From assembly GCA_017543595.1 (NCBI GenBank), contig JAFYFU010000019.1:1-35621 (forward strand): 35,621 bases of DNA, read 5' to 3'. The notes under the pieces are model-generated. The model ran no database searches. It saw only the letters and a list, made by a program, of their open reading frames with translations, and was not told the origin of the DNA. Below, piece by piece: positions 7,892 to 17,983 of this stretch; within the stretch, counting starts at the first letter, position 1, and each line of letters opens with the position of its first letter. This stretch comes from Ruminococcus sp. (GTDB lineage: Bacteria; Bacillota; Clostridia; Oscillospirales; Ruminococcaceae). The translations under genes were made by a program, and so were the position numbers.

Positions 7892-7949
7892 GTGCTAACG
7901 GCAAATTTAATAATTTTTAAAAAAATTCGGAATTTTTTTCAAAAAACAC

Positions 7950-7978
7950 TTGCAATTTCCGAAATTTTATGATACAAT
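7950..7978 (+). promoter_or_regulatory. Sigma-A promoter of rpmB
   Basis: TTGCAA (7950-7955), a 17-nt spacer and TACAAT (7973-7978). The predicted start near 7985 leaves a leader of about 50 nt before rpmB. It is divergent from the scpAB promoter, with 58 bp between the two -35 boxes. Confidence 0.8.
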
Positions 7979-8036
7979 ATTCATGTTGTCCGATTTGCGG
8001 ACTGTTTACGAGATTGTAATAAGGAGGTGCAGCCTG

Positions 8037-8222
8037 ATGGCAAAATGTGAAATATGCGGAAAGGGAGTTACTTTCGGTATAAAGGTTTCCCACTCTCACA
8101 GACGCACAAACAGAACATGGAAGCCTAATGTAAAGCGTGTTAAGGCTATCGTCAAGGGTACTCCTTGTCATATATACGCTTGCTCAAGATGTCTGCGTTC
8201 AGGTAAGGTTGAAAGAGCCTGA
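8037..8222 (+). CDS. rpmB: 50S ribosomal protein L28, zinc-binding form
   Basis: The protein has 61 residues from ATG 8037, placed 8 nt after AAGGAGGTG. The sequence MAKCEICGKGVTFGIKVSHS is typical of L28. Two CxxC pairs (Cys4/Cys7 and Cys49/Cys52) would coordinate zinc, which marks the C+ form of the protein. Some bacteria also have a cysteine-free paralogue used in zinc shortage, and none is in this window. L28 sits in the large subunit near the E site. The frame is open further upstream but without a start context. The gene is monocistronic: its own promoter and terminator flank it. Confidence 0.97.
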   Translation: MAKCEICGKGVTFGIKVSHSHRRTNRTWKPNVKRVKAIVKGTPCHIYACSRCLRSGKVERA

Positions 8223-8241
8223 GAACGTTTCATCTGAACCG

Positions 8242-8285
8242 AAAATCAAAGGGACGTTTCATAACGGAGCGTCCCTGATTTTTTG
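8242..8285 (+). terminator. Intrinsic terminator after rpmB
   Basis: GGGACG (8251-8256) pairs with CGTCCC (8270-8275); AAAATCA (8242-8248) extends the stem with TGATTTT (8276-8282), and the T-run continues to 8284. Confidence 0.88.
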
Positions 8286-8376
8286 CCTTTAAAGCAGTAA
8301 AATCTTTCAAAATGACAAAATATGCCGAAATATGTAAAATAATTTCGGTATAATCAACAAAAATCTTGAAAACCAC

Positions 8377-8413
8377 TTGACATACTTGACATAATGTATT
8401 ATAATGATATAAT
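8377..8413 (+). promoter_or_regulatory. Two overlapping perfect promoters for rpoBC
   Basis: Promoter 1: TTGACA 8377-8382, 17-nt spacer, TATAAT 8400-8405. Promoter 2: TTGACA 8386-8391, 16-nt spacer, TATAAT 8408-8413. Both hexamers are duplicated in tandem (CTTGACATA repeated at 8376-8384 and 8385-8393; TATAATG/T repeated 8 nt apart). Both promoters lie on the same DNA face shifted by about one turn. Confidence 0.9.
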
Positions 8414-8574
8414 GTATCAATATGGGAAAAAGTCGCTTATTTTGCAAGGTATTATACCATATTTCACACAGCCTTGTCAATAGTTTTGCGATAATTTTTT
8501 TCTTTGAGCGATACCGCTTGACAAAAACTTTCCTCTGTTCTGGAAAGATTATAAAATACAAGGAGGTTCCGCCT
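8414..8574 (+). other. Untranslated leader of rpoB (about 155 nt)
   Basis: The stretch 8223-8574 contains no gene. It holds the rpmB terminator, the twin rpoBC promoters and this leader. In the leader a weak stem GCAAGG/CCTTGT (about 8443-8477) can form, followed by a T-rich run near 8492-8504, and the ribosome binding site AAGGAGG lies at 8560-8566. I see no rplJ-type leader fold and no clear attenuator. A TTGACA at 8518 has no -10 box at a usable distance. Confidence 0.5.
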
Positions 8575-11500
8575 ATGGTGAATGTAACACCTAAGCAGCT
8601 GGGAAAAAATGTCAGAATGAGCTTCGGTAAAATTACCGAGCCTCTTGAAATGCCTAACCTTATCGAGATTCAGAAAAACTCCTACCAATGGTTCAGGGGT
8701 GAGGGACTCCGTGAGGTTTTCCGTGATATGACTGCCATTACCGACTACAACAACAATCTGGTACTCAATTTCAAGGATTACAGGTTCGATGAAACTCCGA
8801 AATATACCCTCGCCGAATGTAAGTCAAGAGGTGCTACCTATCAGGTGGCTATGAGGGCTACCGCTACTCTCTGCAACAAGGAAACGGGTGCTGTAAGCGA
8901 AAGTGAGATTTATATGGGAGATTTCCCCCTCATGACCGACAGCGGTACTTTTGTTATCAACGGTGCGGAGCGTGTAATAGTTTCTCAGCTTGTCCGTTCG
9001 CCCGGTGTCTACTACGGCTTTGAAAAGGACAAGACAGGTAAAGACCTTTTCAATACGACAGTTATCCCCAACAGAGGTGCTTGGCTTGAATATGAAATGG
9101 ACTCCAACGATGTTGTGTACGTCCGCATAGACAAGAACAGAAAAATTCCCCTCACTACTTTTATCCGTGCGCTCGGCATAGGTTCTGACGAGGAAATTTA
9201 TGAGCTTTTCGGTCCTGATGAAAGACTTAAACAGACTATTCTCCAGAAAGACCAGACTAAGAATATGTCCGAAGCCCTCATTGACGTTTACAAGAAACTC
9301 CGCCCCGGTGAGCCTCCTACGGTTGAGAGTGCGCAGCAGCACCTCGACAATCTTTTCTTTGATGCGAAAAGATATGACCTCTGCCGTTTCGGAAGATACA
9401 AATACAATAAAAAACTCGGTATAGCCTCCCGTCTTACGGGTCATGTTCTCGCCCAGCCCGTCATAAATCCCCTCACAGGCGAAATAATGGCTGAAACAGG
9501 CGAAACGGTTTCCTACGAAAAAGCCTGCGAAATCGAACAGGCAGGCGTTTACTCCGCTTTCGTAACCGTTGAGGCAAAGGAATACATTACAAATGAACGT
9601 GGCGAAACAACTATCCAGATGGTTGAAAGAGTTGCAAAGATAATCGGCAACGGAATGGTTGACATCAAGGGATATGTAAATTTTGATGCCGAAAAATACG
9701 GAATCAATGAGAAAGTTTCTTTCAAGGTTCTCCGTGAGATACTCGAAAGTTCAATTGATGAGGACGAAATCGAGGAAAATATCAAGAAAAAAGTTGACCA
9801 GCTCGTTCCCAAGCATATCATTCTCGATGATATCTTCGCAACTATAAGCTACTTTATAAATCTCTGCGAGGGTGTCGGCACTGTTGACGATATCGACCAC
9901 CTCGGAAACAGACGTATAAGAAGTGTCGGCGAACTTCTCCAGAATCAGTTCCGCATAGGCTATGCCCGCATGGAACGTGGTATAAAAGAGAGAATGAATA
10001 TCCAGACTCAGGACGTAAATACTCTCACTCCCCAGACAATTATCAATATAAGACCTATTTCTTCGGCTATGAAAGAATTTTTCTGTTCTTCACCCCTTTC
10101 ACAGTTCATGGACCAGAACAATCCCCTTGCCGAACTCACACACAAGAGAAGACTTTCGGCTCTCGGTCCGGGCGGTCTTTCCCGTGACCGTGCAGGATTT
10201 GAAGTACGTGACGTTCATTACAGCCACTACGGAAGAATGTGTCCTATTGAGACTCCCGAAGGTCCGAACATCGGTCTTATCTCCTACCTTGCAACTTTCG
10301 CAAGAATAAACGAATACGGTTTCATAGAAGCTCCTTACAGGAGAGTTGACAAGGGAACAGGCACAGTTACCACAGATGTAGTTTATATGACTGCCGATAT
10401 GGAGGACAACTTCATTGTCGCTCAGGCTAACGAACCCCTCACAGAGGACAACAAACTCGCCCGTCCGAGAGTAAACGCACGTTACCGTGAACAGATTCTC
10501 GAAATTGAACGTGAAAAAGTTGACTACATGGACGTTTCGCCTAAAATGGTTGTTTCCGTTGCTACTTCAATGATTCCTTTCCTTGAAAACGATGACGCAA
10601 ACCGTGCGCTCATGGGTTCAAATATGCAGAGACAGGCTGTTCCGCTCCTCAAAACAGAACGTCCCTTTGTCGGCACGGGTATGGAATACAAAGCCGCTGT
10701 CGATTCGGGTGTATGCATAGTCGCAGAACAGGACGGAAGAATAACTTATGTCGATGCGGATAAAATAAACATGATTGGCAAGAACGGAATTGAATACAAG
10801 TATGAGCTTATCAAGTTCAAGCGTTCAAATCAGGGTACTTGCGTAAACCAGCGTCCGATAGTTTCTGTCGGCGAAGAAGTTACAAAGGGTCAGGTTCTCG
10901 CAGACGGTCCTGCTACTGCCGATGGCGAAATCTCCCTCGGTAAAAATGCCCTCATCGGCTTCATGACATGGGAAGGCTATAACTATGAAGATGCCGTTCT
11001 CCTCAATGAAAGACTCGTAAGAGAAGATGTTTTCACATCTGTTCATATAGAAGAATATGAAATAGAGTGCCGTGACACAAAACTCGGACCGGAAGAAATT
11101 ACCCGTGATATCCCCAATGTCGGTGACGATGCCCTCGCAAACCTCGATGAAAACGGTATCATAAGAATAGGTTCGGAAGTTACTTCGGGCGATATTCTCG
11201 TAGGTAAGGTAACTCCCAAGGGCGAAACCGAACTCACTGCCGAAGAAAGACTTCTCCGTGCGATATTCGGCGAAAAAGCCCGTGAAGTAAGAGATAACTC
11301 ACTTAAAGTTCCTCACGGTGCGGCAGGTGTTATTGTTGATGTAAAAATATTTACAAGAGAAAACTGTGACGAACTCAGTGCAGGCGTAAATATGCGTGTT
11401 ATCTGCTATATCGCTCAGAAGAGAAAAATCACTGTCGGCGATAAAATGGCAGGTCGTCACGGAAACAAAGGTGTCGTTTCAAGAATACTCCCCGAAGAAG

Positions 11501-12504
11501 ATATGCCTTTCCTCCCTGACGGCACACCGCTTGATATCGTACTCAACCCCCTCGGCGTTCCTTCACGTATGAATATCGGTCAGGTTCTCGAAGTTCACCT
11601 CGGAATGGCTTGCAAGGCTCTCGGCTGGCACATCATGACACCCGTATTTGACGGCGCACATGAAGACGATATCCGTGAGTGTTTCAAGGAGGCAAACGCA
11701 CACAGTCTCGCTCACAGGGACGATATGTTTGAACTCAAAGCCATGGACAAGGTTATAAATCCCAATGCTCTTGAATTTAAAGAGGACTGTAAGTTTACTC
11801 TTTATGACGGACGTACGGGCGAAAAGTTCGACAACCGTGTAACTGTCGGCTATATGTATTACCTCAAACTCCACCACCTCGTTGACGATAAGATACACGC
11901 ACGTTCGGTAGGTCCTTACGCACTCGTTACACAGCAGCCCCTCGGCGGTAAGGCGCAGTTCGGCGGTCAGCGTTTCGGAGAAATGGAAGTTTGGGCTTTG
12001 GAGGCTTACGGCGCAGCTTATACGCTTCAGGAAATCCTCACAGTTAAATCAGATGACACTATCGGTCGTGTAAACACCTATGAGGCTATCGTAAAGGGAC
12101 AGAATGTTCCCACTCCTGGTATTCCCGAATCATTCAAGGTACTTATCAAGGAAATGCAGTCACTCTGTCTTGATGTAAAAGTTCTTGACATAAATCAGCA
12201 GGAAATCGACCTCAAACAGAACTTTGACGATGACCCGCTCCCCTCAAAGGAAACTTTCGCAGATGAAAATACTGCCGACAATACAGACTATTCCGATGAC
12301 GATATCCGTGATGAAGGTTATCTCCTTGACGGTGAAGAAGGCTCTGATATTGACGATGTTTCCGATGACGGAGATTTCAATGACGACTACAACGATGATT
12401 ACAATGACGACTACGATGACGACTTTGACGATGAAGAACCTATCGAGGACGACGAGGCTTTCTCGGCATTTGACCTTGACGATTCAGACCCGTTCGATGA
12501 TTAA
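8575..12504 (+). CDS. rpoB: DNA-directed RNA polymerase subunit beta
   Basis: The protein has 1309 residues from ATG 8575 behind AAGGAGG; the frame is open to 8422 but that part lies in the promoter and leader. The rifampicin region ([26 protein letters not shown], about 509-534) has the drug-sensitive residues Asp, His and Ser at the classic resistance positions. The fork loop [17 protein letters not shown] follows, and the active-site lysine region [19 protein letters not shown] lies near 954. The C-terminus beyond about 1214 is a roughly 95-residue acidic extension rich in D, E, N, Y and F, with a short repeat [12 protein letters not shown] near 1268-1280. This is much longer than the core needs. 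The genes rplJ and rplL, usually upstream, are absent. Confidence 0.98.
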   Translation: MVNVTPKQLGKNVRMSFGKITEPLEMPNLIEIQKNSYQWFRGEGLREVFRDMTAITDYNNNLVLNFKDYRFDETPKYTLAECKSRGATYQVAMRATATLCNKETGAVSESEIYMGDFPLMTDSGTFVINGAERVIVSQLVRSPGVYYGFEKDKTGKDLFNTTVIPNRGAWLEYEMDSNDVVYVRIDKNRKIPLTTFIRALGIGSDEEIYELFGPDERLKQTILQKDQTKNMSEALIDVYKKLRPGEPPTVESAQQHLDNLFFDAKRYDLCRFGRYKYNKKLGIASRLTGHVLAQPVINPLTGEIMAETGETVSYEKACEIEQAGVYSAFVTVEAKEYITNERGETTIQMVERVAKIIGNGMVDIKGYVNFDAEKYGINEKVSFKVLREILESSIDEDEIEENIKKKVDQLVPKHIILDDIFATISYFINLCEGVGTVDDIDHLGNRRIRSVGELLQNQFRIGYARMERGIKERMNIQTQDVNTLTPQTIINIRPISSAMKEFFCSSPLSQFMDQNNPLAELTHKRRLSALGPGGLSRDRAGFEVRDVHYSHYGRMCPIETPEGPNIGLISYLATFARINEYGFIEAPYRRVDKGTGTVTTDVVYMTADMEDNFIVAQANEPLTEDNKLARPRVNARYREQILEIEREKVDYMDVSPKMVVSVATSMIPFLENDDANRALMGSNMQRQAVPLLKTERPFVGTGMEYKAAVDSGVCIVAEQDGRITYVDADKINMIGKNGIEYKYELIKFKRSNQGTCVNQRPIVSVGEEVTKGQVLADGPATADGEISLGKNALIGFMTWEGYNYEDAVLLNERLVREDVFTSVHIEEYEIECRDTKLGPEEITRDIPNVGDDALANLDENGIIRIGSEVTSGDILVGKVTPKGETELTAEERLLRAIFGEKAREVRDNSLKVPHGAAGVIVDVKIFTRENCDELSAGVNMRVICYIAQKRKITVGDKMAGRHGNKGVVSRILPEEDMPFLPDGTPLDIVLNPLGVPSRMNIGQVLEVHLGMACKALGWHIMTPVFDGAHEDDIRECFKEANAHSLAHRDDMFELKAMDKVINPNALEFKEDCKFTLYDGRTGEKFDNRVTVGYMYYLKLHHLVDDKIHARSVGPYALVTQQPLGGKAQFGGQRFGEMEVWALEAYGAAYTLQEILTVKSDDTIGRVNTYEAIVKGQNVPTPGIPESFKVLIKEMQSLCLDVKVLDINQQEIDLKQNFDDDPLPSKETFADENTADNTDYSDDDIRDEGYLLDGEEGSDIDDVSDDGDFNDDYNDDYNDDYDDDFDDEEPIEDDEAFSAFDLDDSDPFDD

Positions 12505-12513
12505 CAGTCTTTA

Positions 12514-12554
12514 ACGGATATATCGGCGCATATCCGCTGTGCGCCGTATACCGT
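12514..12554 (+). promoter_or_regulatory. Intercistronic hairpin between rpoB and rpoC
   Basis: GGCGCA (12525-12530) pairs with TGCGCC (12540-12545), and ACGG (12514-12517) with CCGT (12551-12554) across an internal loop. No T-run follows. It ends 7 nt before the rpoC ribosome binding site, so it may stabilise or process the message or tune rpoC translation. Confidence 0.6.
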
Positions 12555-12577
12555 GCATTATGCAAGGAGGTAGCAGT

Positions 12578-15500
12578 TTGGAATTCAATACTTTTGAATC
12601 AATAAAAATCGGTCTTGCTTCACCCGAACAGATTAGAAGCTGGTCATATGGTGCGGTTGACAAACCCGAAACTATAAATTACAGAACTCAGAAGCCCGAA
12701 AAAGACGGTCTTTTCTGCGAAAAAATCTTCGGACCAACCAAGGACTGGGAATGTCACTGCGGTAAATTCAAGAAAATTCGCTTCAAGGGAAAAGTCTGCG
12801 ACCGCTGCGGCGTTGAAGTTACAAGGGCAAGAGTAAGACGTGAACGTATGGGTCATATCGAACTCGCAGCTCCCGTTTCACATATATGGTATTTCAAGGG
12901 TACTCCGTCAAGAATAGGACAGGTTCTTGAAGTTTCTCAAAAAAGACTTGAAGAAGTCCTCTATTTCACAAAGTACATCGTTACTGACCCCGGAAATACC
13001 GAACTTGTCAAAAAACAGCTCCTTACAGAAAAGGAATATCTTTCATATCTTGAAAAATACGGCGATGACTTCAAAGCCGAAATGGGTGCGGAGGCTATCA
13101 AGAAACTCCTCAACGAATACGACCCCGCAAGATATGACACTCATAAAAAACGCCTCATCGAAATGGGAAAGATATCTTTCGGCATAGGCAAAAAAGTCAC
13201 CTGTTTCAACAACCCCATAGAATGTGACTGTGAGGAATGCAGGGCTTTTGCAGCACTTCCCGATATCGAATGGAAAAACAATATCGAAATAGTTGCAGAC
13301 GACCTCAAAAATGAACTTGTCGGTCTGCCCTCCGGTCAGAAAAAGGTAAAACTTCTCAAAAGATTACAGATAATTGAGGCTTTCCGCCTTTCGGGAAACA
13401 AGCCCGAATGGATGATTCTCGATGTTGTACCCGTTATCCCGCCTGATTTGAGACCCATGATTATGCTTGACGGCGGACGCTATGCAACTTCCGACCTCAA
13501 TGACCTTTACAGGCGTGTTATAAACAGAAACAACCGTCTTGAAAAAATGCTTGAACTCGATGCCCCCGATATCATCGTGAGAAACGAAAAGCGTATGCTT
13601 CAGGAGGCTGTTGATGCCCTCATAGACAACGGCAGACACGGCAGACCCGTTACAGGTCCGAGCAACCGTGCGCTTAAATCACTTTCCGATATGCTTAAAG
13701 GTAAGCAGGGACGTTTCCGTCAGAATCTTCTCGGTAAGCGTGTTGACTATTCGGGACGTTCGGTTATTGTCGTAGGTCCTGAACTCAAAATGTATCAGTG
13801 CGGTCTGCCGAAAGAAATGGCTCTTGAACTTTTCAAGCCTTTCGTTCTCAAAAGACTTGTCGATAAAAAGGCAACATCTGGTTCAAATATAAAGGGTGCA
13901 AGAAAACTCATTGACCGTGCAGATGCAAAGGTATGGGACGCTCTTGAAGATGTTATCAAGGACCACCCCGTTATGCTCAACCGTGCGCCTACGCTTCACC
14001 GTCTGGGTATTCAGGCATTTGAACCGATTCTCGTTGAGGGTCGTGCAATAAAGCTTCACCCGCTTGTATGTTCGGCTTTCAATGCGGACTTTGACGGCGA
14101 CCAGATGGCTGTGCATCTTCCGCTTTCCGCAGAGGCTCAGGCAGAGGCAAGATTCCTCATGCTTGCGGCTAATAACCTTCTCAAACCCTCGGACGGAAAA
14201 CCTGTTGCCGTTCCTTCACAGGATATGGTACTCGGTTCTTATTACCTCACTATGGCTAAACCCGGTGAAAAGGGCGAAGGAAAAGTTTTCCGTGATGTCA
14301 ATGAGGCTCTCATGGCTTACAATGAGCATGACGTTTCGCTCCATGCAAACATAAAAGTTAAAATAACAAAGGATATCGGTGAAAAGAAAGTTTCAAAGAT
14401 AATAGACGCAACTGTCGGCAGACTTATTTTCAACGAAAATATTCCCCAGAATCTCGGCTATGTTGACAGAACAAACTCCGACAAGCAGTTTGACCTTGAA
14501 GTTGCTTTCCTCGTAGGAAAGAAACAGCTTTCCGATATCATTGAACGCTGTATAAAAATCCACGGAACTACCACAACTTCGGAAGTTCTCGACAGAATAA
14601 AGGCTCTCGGATACAAGTATTCAACAAGGGCAGCCCTCACCGTTGCCGTATGCGATGCAACTATCCCGCCTCAGAAAAAGGAAATCCTCGCCCGTGCAGA
14701 TGATGAAGTCGCTGAAATCACTCAGGAGTACAATTTCGGCTACATCTCCAAAGAGGAAAAGACAAAGAGAATTATCAGTCTCTGGACAGATACAACAGAT
14801 GAAGTTACCGCTAAACTTAAAGAGAATTTCGACCGCTACAATCCTATCTGGATGATGGCTGACTCGGGTGCGAGAGGTTCTATCTCACAGATTCGTCAGC
14901 TTGCTGGTATGCGTGGACTTATCGCAAATACTTCGGGTACTGTCATCGAAATTCCGATTCGTGCAAATTACCGTGAAGGTCTTAACATTCTCGAATACTT
15001 CATAGCTTCACGAGGCGCAAGAAAAGGTCTTGCTGATACCGCTCTCCGTACCGCTGACTCAGGTTATCTTACCCGCCGTCTTGTTGACGTTTCACAGGAC
15101 GTTATCATAAGAGAGGAAGACTGCGGAACTACTGACGGAATTGAAGTTTATGAGATAAAAAACGGAAACGAAATAGTTGAACCGTTCGCAGAAAGACTTG
15201 TCGGCAGATTCCTCTCGGAGGATTTGCGTGACGAAAGCGGTGAACTTATCGTTTCAAGAAACAGACTTATCACAGATGCAGATGCAAAGAAAATCATTGA
15301 TGCAGGCATCGAAAAAATAAAAATCCGCTCCGTTCTCAACTGTAAGGCAAGAAACGGTGTTTGTGCAAAGTGCTACGGTGCTAACCTTGCAAACAACAAC
15401 ATGGTTTCTGTCGGTGAGGCTGTCGGCATAATCGCTGCTCAGTCAATCGGTGAACCAGGTACTCAGCTTACCATGAGAACTTTCCATACGGGAGGCGTTG

Positions 15501-16309
15501 CTTCTGCCGATGCGGAAGATATCACTCAGGGTCTTCCCCGTGTTGAGGAACTTTTTGAGAGCAGACGACCCAAGGGTGCGGCTATACTTTCAAGAATCCC
15601 CGGCGTAATACACATTGAGGAAGTAAAGACAACAAGAAATATCATCGTTACAAATGACGAAACAGGCGAATCGGAAAGCTATATGATTCCCTATAACCTT
15701 AAAATCCGTGTTCAGGAAGGCGAAATCATCACCAAGGGCAGCCGTCTTACAGAAGGTAATATTTACCCTGCGGATATTCTCAACATTCTCGGCACTCAGG
15801 ACGTACAGAACTACATCATCAACGAAGTACAGAAAGTTTACCGTTTACAGGGTGTTGATATCAACGATAAGCATATCGAAGTTATTGTCCGTCAGATGCT
15901 CCGCAAGATAAAGGTTGAGGAAACAGGCAGCAGCTATCTTCTCCCCGGAACTCTTGTTGACAAGAAAGAAATTGATGCTATCAATCAGGAGCTTCAAGCT
16001 CGTATTGATGCAGGCGAATATGATGTTCAGCTTGTACAGACAAGTCCCGTTCTTCAAGGTATCACAAAAGCTTCTTCAAATTCGGACAGCTTTATGTCTG
16101 CCGCATCATTCCAGGAAACAACAAAGGCTCTCACAGATGCCGCTATCAGAGGAAAGAGCGACAAACTCCTCGGTCTTAAAGAAAATGTTATCATCGGTAA
16201 ACTTATTCCCGCAGGTACGGGTATGGAATGTTACAGTCATGTCAAAGTTGTCAAGAACGAGACATTTTCAGACCACAGCACATCTCCGCTTACAAATCCG
16301 ATAGTATAA
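12578..16309 (+). CDS. rpoC: DNA-directed RNA polymerase subunit beta'
   Basis: The protein has 1243 residues from a TTG start at 12578, set by GCAAGGAGG 7 nt upstream and by the conserved opening [22 protein letters not shown]. The frame extends 13 codons further to 12539, but there it falls in the hairpin. The N-terminal zinc ribbon uses Cys59, Cys61, Cys74 and Cys77. The catalytic magnesium loop NADFDGDQM places Asp504, Asp506 and Asp508. A second zinc site is formed by the Cys in EEDCGTTDG and the [13 protein letters not shown] motif. The trigger-loop region [30 protein letters not shown] is intact. It lies 73 nt after rpoB in one operon and is followed by a terminator. Confidence 0.98.
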   Translation: MEFNTFESIKIGLASPEQIRSWSYGAVDKPETINYRTQKPEKDGLFCEKIFGPTKDWECHCGKFKKIRFKGKVCDRCGVEVTRARVRRERMGHIELAAPVSHIWYFKGTPSRIGQVLEVSQKRLEEVLYFTKYIVTDPGNTELVKKQLLTEKEYLSYLEKYGDDFKAEMGAEAIKKLLNEYDPARYDTHKKRLIEMGKISFGIGKKVTCFNNPIECDCEECRAFAALPDIEWKNNIEIVADDLKNELVGLPSGQKKVKLLKRLQIIEAFRLSGNKPEWMILDVVPVIPPDLRPMIMLDGGRYATSDLNDLYRRVINRNNRLEKMLELDAPDIIVRNEKRMLQEAVDALIDNGRHGRPVTGPSNRALKSLSDMLKGKQGRFRQNLLGKRVDYSGRSVIVVGPELKMYQCGLPKEMALELFKPFVLKRLVDKKATSGSNIKGARKLIDRADAKVWDALEDVIKDHPVMLNRAPTLHRLGIQAFEPILVEGRAIKLHPLVCSAFNADFDGDQMAVHLPLSAEAQAEARFLMLAANNLLKPSDGKPVAVPSQDMVLGSYYLTMAKPGEKGEGKVFRDVNEALMAYNEHDVSLHANIKVKITKDIGEKKVSKIIDATVGRLIFNENIPQNLGYVDRTNSDKQFDLEVAFLVGKKQLSDIIERCIKIHGTTTTSEVLDRIKALGYKYSTRAALTVAVCDATIPPQKKEILARADDEVAEITQEYNFGYISKEEKTKRIISLWTDTTDEVTAKLKENFDRYNPIWMMADSGARGSISQIRQLAGMRGLIANTSGTVIEIPIRANYREGLNILEYFIASRGARKGLADTALRTADSGYLTRRLVDVSQDVIIREEDCGTTDGIEVYEIKNGNEIVEPFAERLVGRFLSEDLRDESGELIVSRNRLITDADAKKIIDAGIEKIKIRSVLNCKARNGVCAKCYGANLANNNMVSVGEAVGIIAAQSIGEPGTQLTMRTFHTGGVASADAEDITQGLPRVEELFESRRPKGAAILSRIPGVIHIEEVKTTRNIIVTNDETGESESYMIPYNLKIRVQEGEIITKGSRLTEGNIYPADILNILGTQDVQNYIINEVQKVYRLQGVDINDKHIEVIVRQMLRKIKVEETGSSYLLPGTLVDKKEIDAINQELQARIDAGEYDVQLVQTSPVLQGITKASSNSDSFMSAASFQETTKALTDAAIRGKSDKLLGLKENVIIGKLIPAGTGMECYSHVKVVKNETFSDHSTSPLTNPIV

Positions 16310-16314
16310 AATAT

Positions 16315-16345
16315 AAAACAGCTCCTGCAAAGGGGCTGTTTTTTG
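16315..16345 (+). terminator. Intrinsic terminator of rpoBC
   Basis: ACAGCTCC (16318-16325) pairs with GGGGCTGT (16332-16339) with one G-T wobble, extended by A-T pairs and a run of T to 16344. It ends the rpoBC transcript 6 nt after the rpoC stop. Confidence 0.88.
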
Positions 16346-16357
16346 TTGCAATTTCTA

Positions 16358-16386
16358 TTTACTTTTTTTTCCGAAAATGTTATACT
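16358..16386 (+). promoter_or_regulatory. Promoter of the comM-like gene
   Basis: TTTACT (16358-16363), a 17-nt spacer and TATACT (16381-16386) lie between the rpoBC terminator and the next ATG at 16432. The leader would be about 40 nt. Confidence 0.65.
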
Positions 16387-16431
16387 GTTCTATGGAGAAC
16401 ATTTTATTAAAACAGAACCGGAGGAAAATTT

Positions 16432-17961
16432 ATGTTTGCAAAAGTTTCAAGCCTCGGACTTTTCGGGCTTAATGCCTTTCCCGTTGATGTAGAAATAGAT
16501 ATAAGCCGTGCCTTGCCTCAGTTTGATATTGTCGGGCTGCCTGATACTGTTGTAAGGGAAAGCCGTGAAAGAATAAGGGCTGCCCTGCGTGCCTGCGATA
16601 TAGCTTTCCCCGTTGCAAAAGTCATGGTAAACCTCGCACCTGCCGACACCAAAAAAAGCGGTTCGGTTCACGATATGGCTATATTCATGGCAATACTGGA
16701 AGCCATGCGAATGACGGATGTTAAGACGGAAGGCTGTGCGTTTATCGGAGAACTTTCCCTTAACGGCGATATCCGTGGAATAAACGGTGTACTGCCCATG
16801 GTTATACTTGCAAGGGAAAAAGGGCTTAAATCTGTATTTGTCCCATACGCAAACTCCCGTGAGGCATCTGTCATAAAGGGAATTGATGTATATGCGGTTA
16901 AAAACGTAACCGAACTTATAAGCCATTTCCGAAATGAAAAATTACTGACTCCCGTGGAAAATTATATTCCGCCACAGACTTCATATGAAAATATTCTTGA
17001 TTTTGCCGATGTAAGAGGTCAGAAAAGCGCAAAAAAAGCCCTCGAAATCGCTGCGGCAGGCGGTCACAACGCTATACTCATAGGTTCGCCGGGAAGCGGA
17101 AAGAGTATGCTTTCAAAACGTATGCCCTCGATACTTCCCCCTCTTACCTTTGAGGAGGCTCTCGAAACTTCAAAAATCCATTCGATTACGGGATTACTTT
17201 CGGCTGAACAGCCAATAATAACAGAAAGACCTTTCCGCTCTCCGCATCATACAATATCTTCCGCAGGGCTTGTGGGAGGCGGTTCAGTCCCGAAACCCGG
17301 AGAAATTTCAATTGCACACAACGGACTGCTTTTTCTCGATGAACTTGCGGAATTTGACAGGCGCACACTCGAAATAATGCGTCAGCCCCTCGAAGACAGA
17401 AAAATTACCATTGTCCGTGCGGCAGGTTCGGTGACTTATCCGTGCAGTATTATGCTTATAGCTGCTATGAATCCCTGCCCGTGCGGATATTACGGACACC
17501 CTACAAAAAAATGTATCTGCGGTATGAAGAAAGTAAGCAGTTATCTTTCAAAAATTTCAGGTCCTCTGCTCGACAGATTTGATTTGCATATTGAAGTTGC
17601 ACCCGTTGAATTTAAAGATTTGTCGTCAAAGGCAAATGAAGAACCTTCCTCCGAAATAAGAAAAAGAGTTGTTGCCGCAAGAGAAATGCAGAATAAGCGT
17701 TTCAAAGGCACTTCAATAACCTGCAACGCACAGATAACACCCGATAAACTCAGACAGTTCTGCCCTATGGACGATTCCGCAGAAAAGCTTTTCCAGAGTA
17801 TATTTGACAGGCTCGGTCTGAGTGCAAGAGCTTATGACAGAATACTCAAAGTCGCAAGAACTATTGCCGACTTAAACGGCGATGAAATAATAAAGAAACA
17901 ATACATCGCCGCCGCTGCACAGTATCGCAGTCTCGACAGAAAATACTGGTCACAGGAATAA
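16432..17961 (+). CDS. YifB/ComM family Mg-chelatase-like AAA+ ATPase
   Basis: The protein has 509 residues. The N-terminal domain (about 1-170) is the Lon-protease-like fold typical of ComM (VGLPDTVVRESRERIRAAL, NLAPADTKKSGSVHDMAI). The AAA+ core has Walker A GSPGSGKS (218-225) and Walker B LLFLDE (299-304). A four-cysteine cluster (Cys349, Cys351, Cys361, Cys363) sits in the CPCGYYGHPTKKCICG loop, and the C-terminal helical Mg_chelatase_C domain ends the protein. In transformable Gram-negatives ComM is a hexameric branch-migration helicase that helps integrate incoming DNA; the clostridial role is untested. Start ATG follows CGGAGG. The SEDS gene starts 22 nt after the stop, so the two are probably co-transcribed. 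Confidence 0.93.
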   Translation: MFAKVSSLGLFGLNAFPVDVEIDISRALPQFDIVGLPDTVVRESRERIRAALRACDIAFPVAKVMVNLAPADTKKSGSVHDMAIFMAILEAMRMTDVKTEGCAFIGELSLNGDIRGINGVLPMVILAREKGLKSVFVPYANSREASVIKGIDVYAVKNVTELISHFRNEKLLTPVENYIPPQTSYENILDFADVRGQKSAKKALEIAAAGGHNAILIGSPGSGKSMLSKRMPSILPPLTFEEALETSKIHSITGLLSAEQPIITERPFRSPHHTISSAGLVGGGSVPKPGEISIAHNGLLFLDELAEFDRRTLEIMRQPLEDRKITIVRAAGSVTYPCSIMLIAAMNPCPCGYYGHPTKKCICGMKKVSSYLSKISGPLLDRFDLHIEVAPVEFKDLSSKANEEPSSEIRKRVVAAREMQNKRFKGTSITCNAQITPDKLRQFCPMDDSAEKLFQSIFDRLGLSARAYDRILKVARTIADLNGDEIIKKQYIAAAAQYRSLDRKYWSQE

Positions 17962-17983
17962 AAAGAAATAAAAAGGAGTTATA

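Noticed and set aside
8518-8555. Extra promoter close to rpoB (TTGACA with TATAAA)
   Set aside because: The spacing is 26 nt, too long for sigma-A recognition, and the upstream twin promoter is far better.
8824-9444. 206-codon minus-strand open frame
   Set aside because: It is fully antisense to conserved rpoB sequence; a shadow of biased codon use.
12224-12514. 96-codon plus-strand frame rich in M and T
   Set aside because: It is the alternate frame of the acidic RpoB tail; the repeated GAC/GAT codons read as ATG/ACG in this frame. The rpoB frame continues without break to its stop, so no frameshift is indicated.
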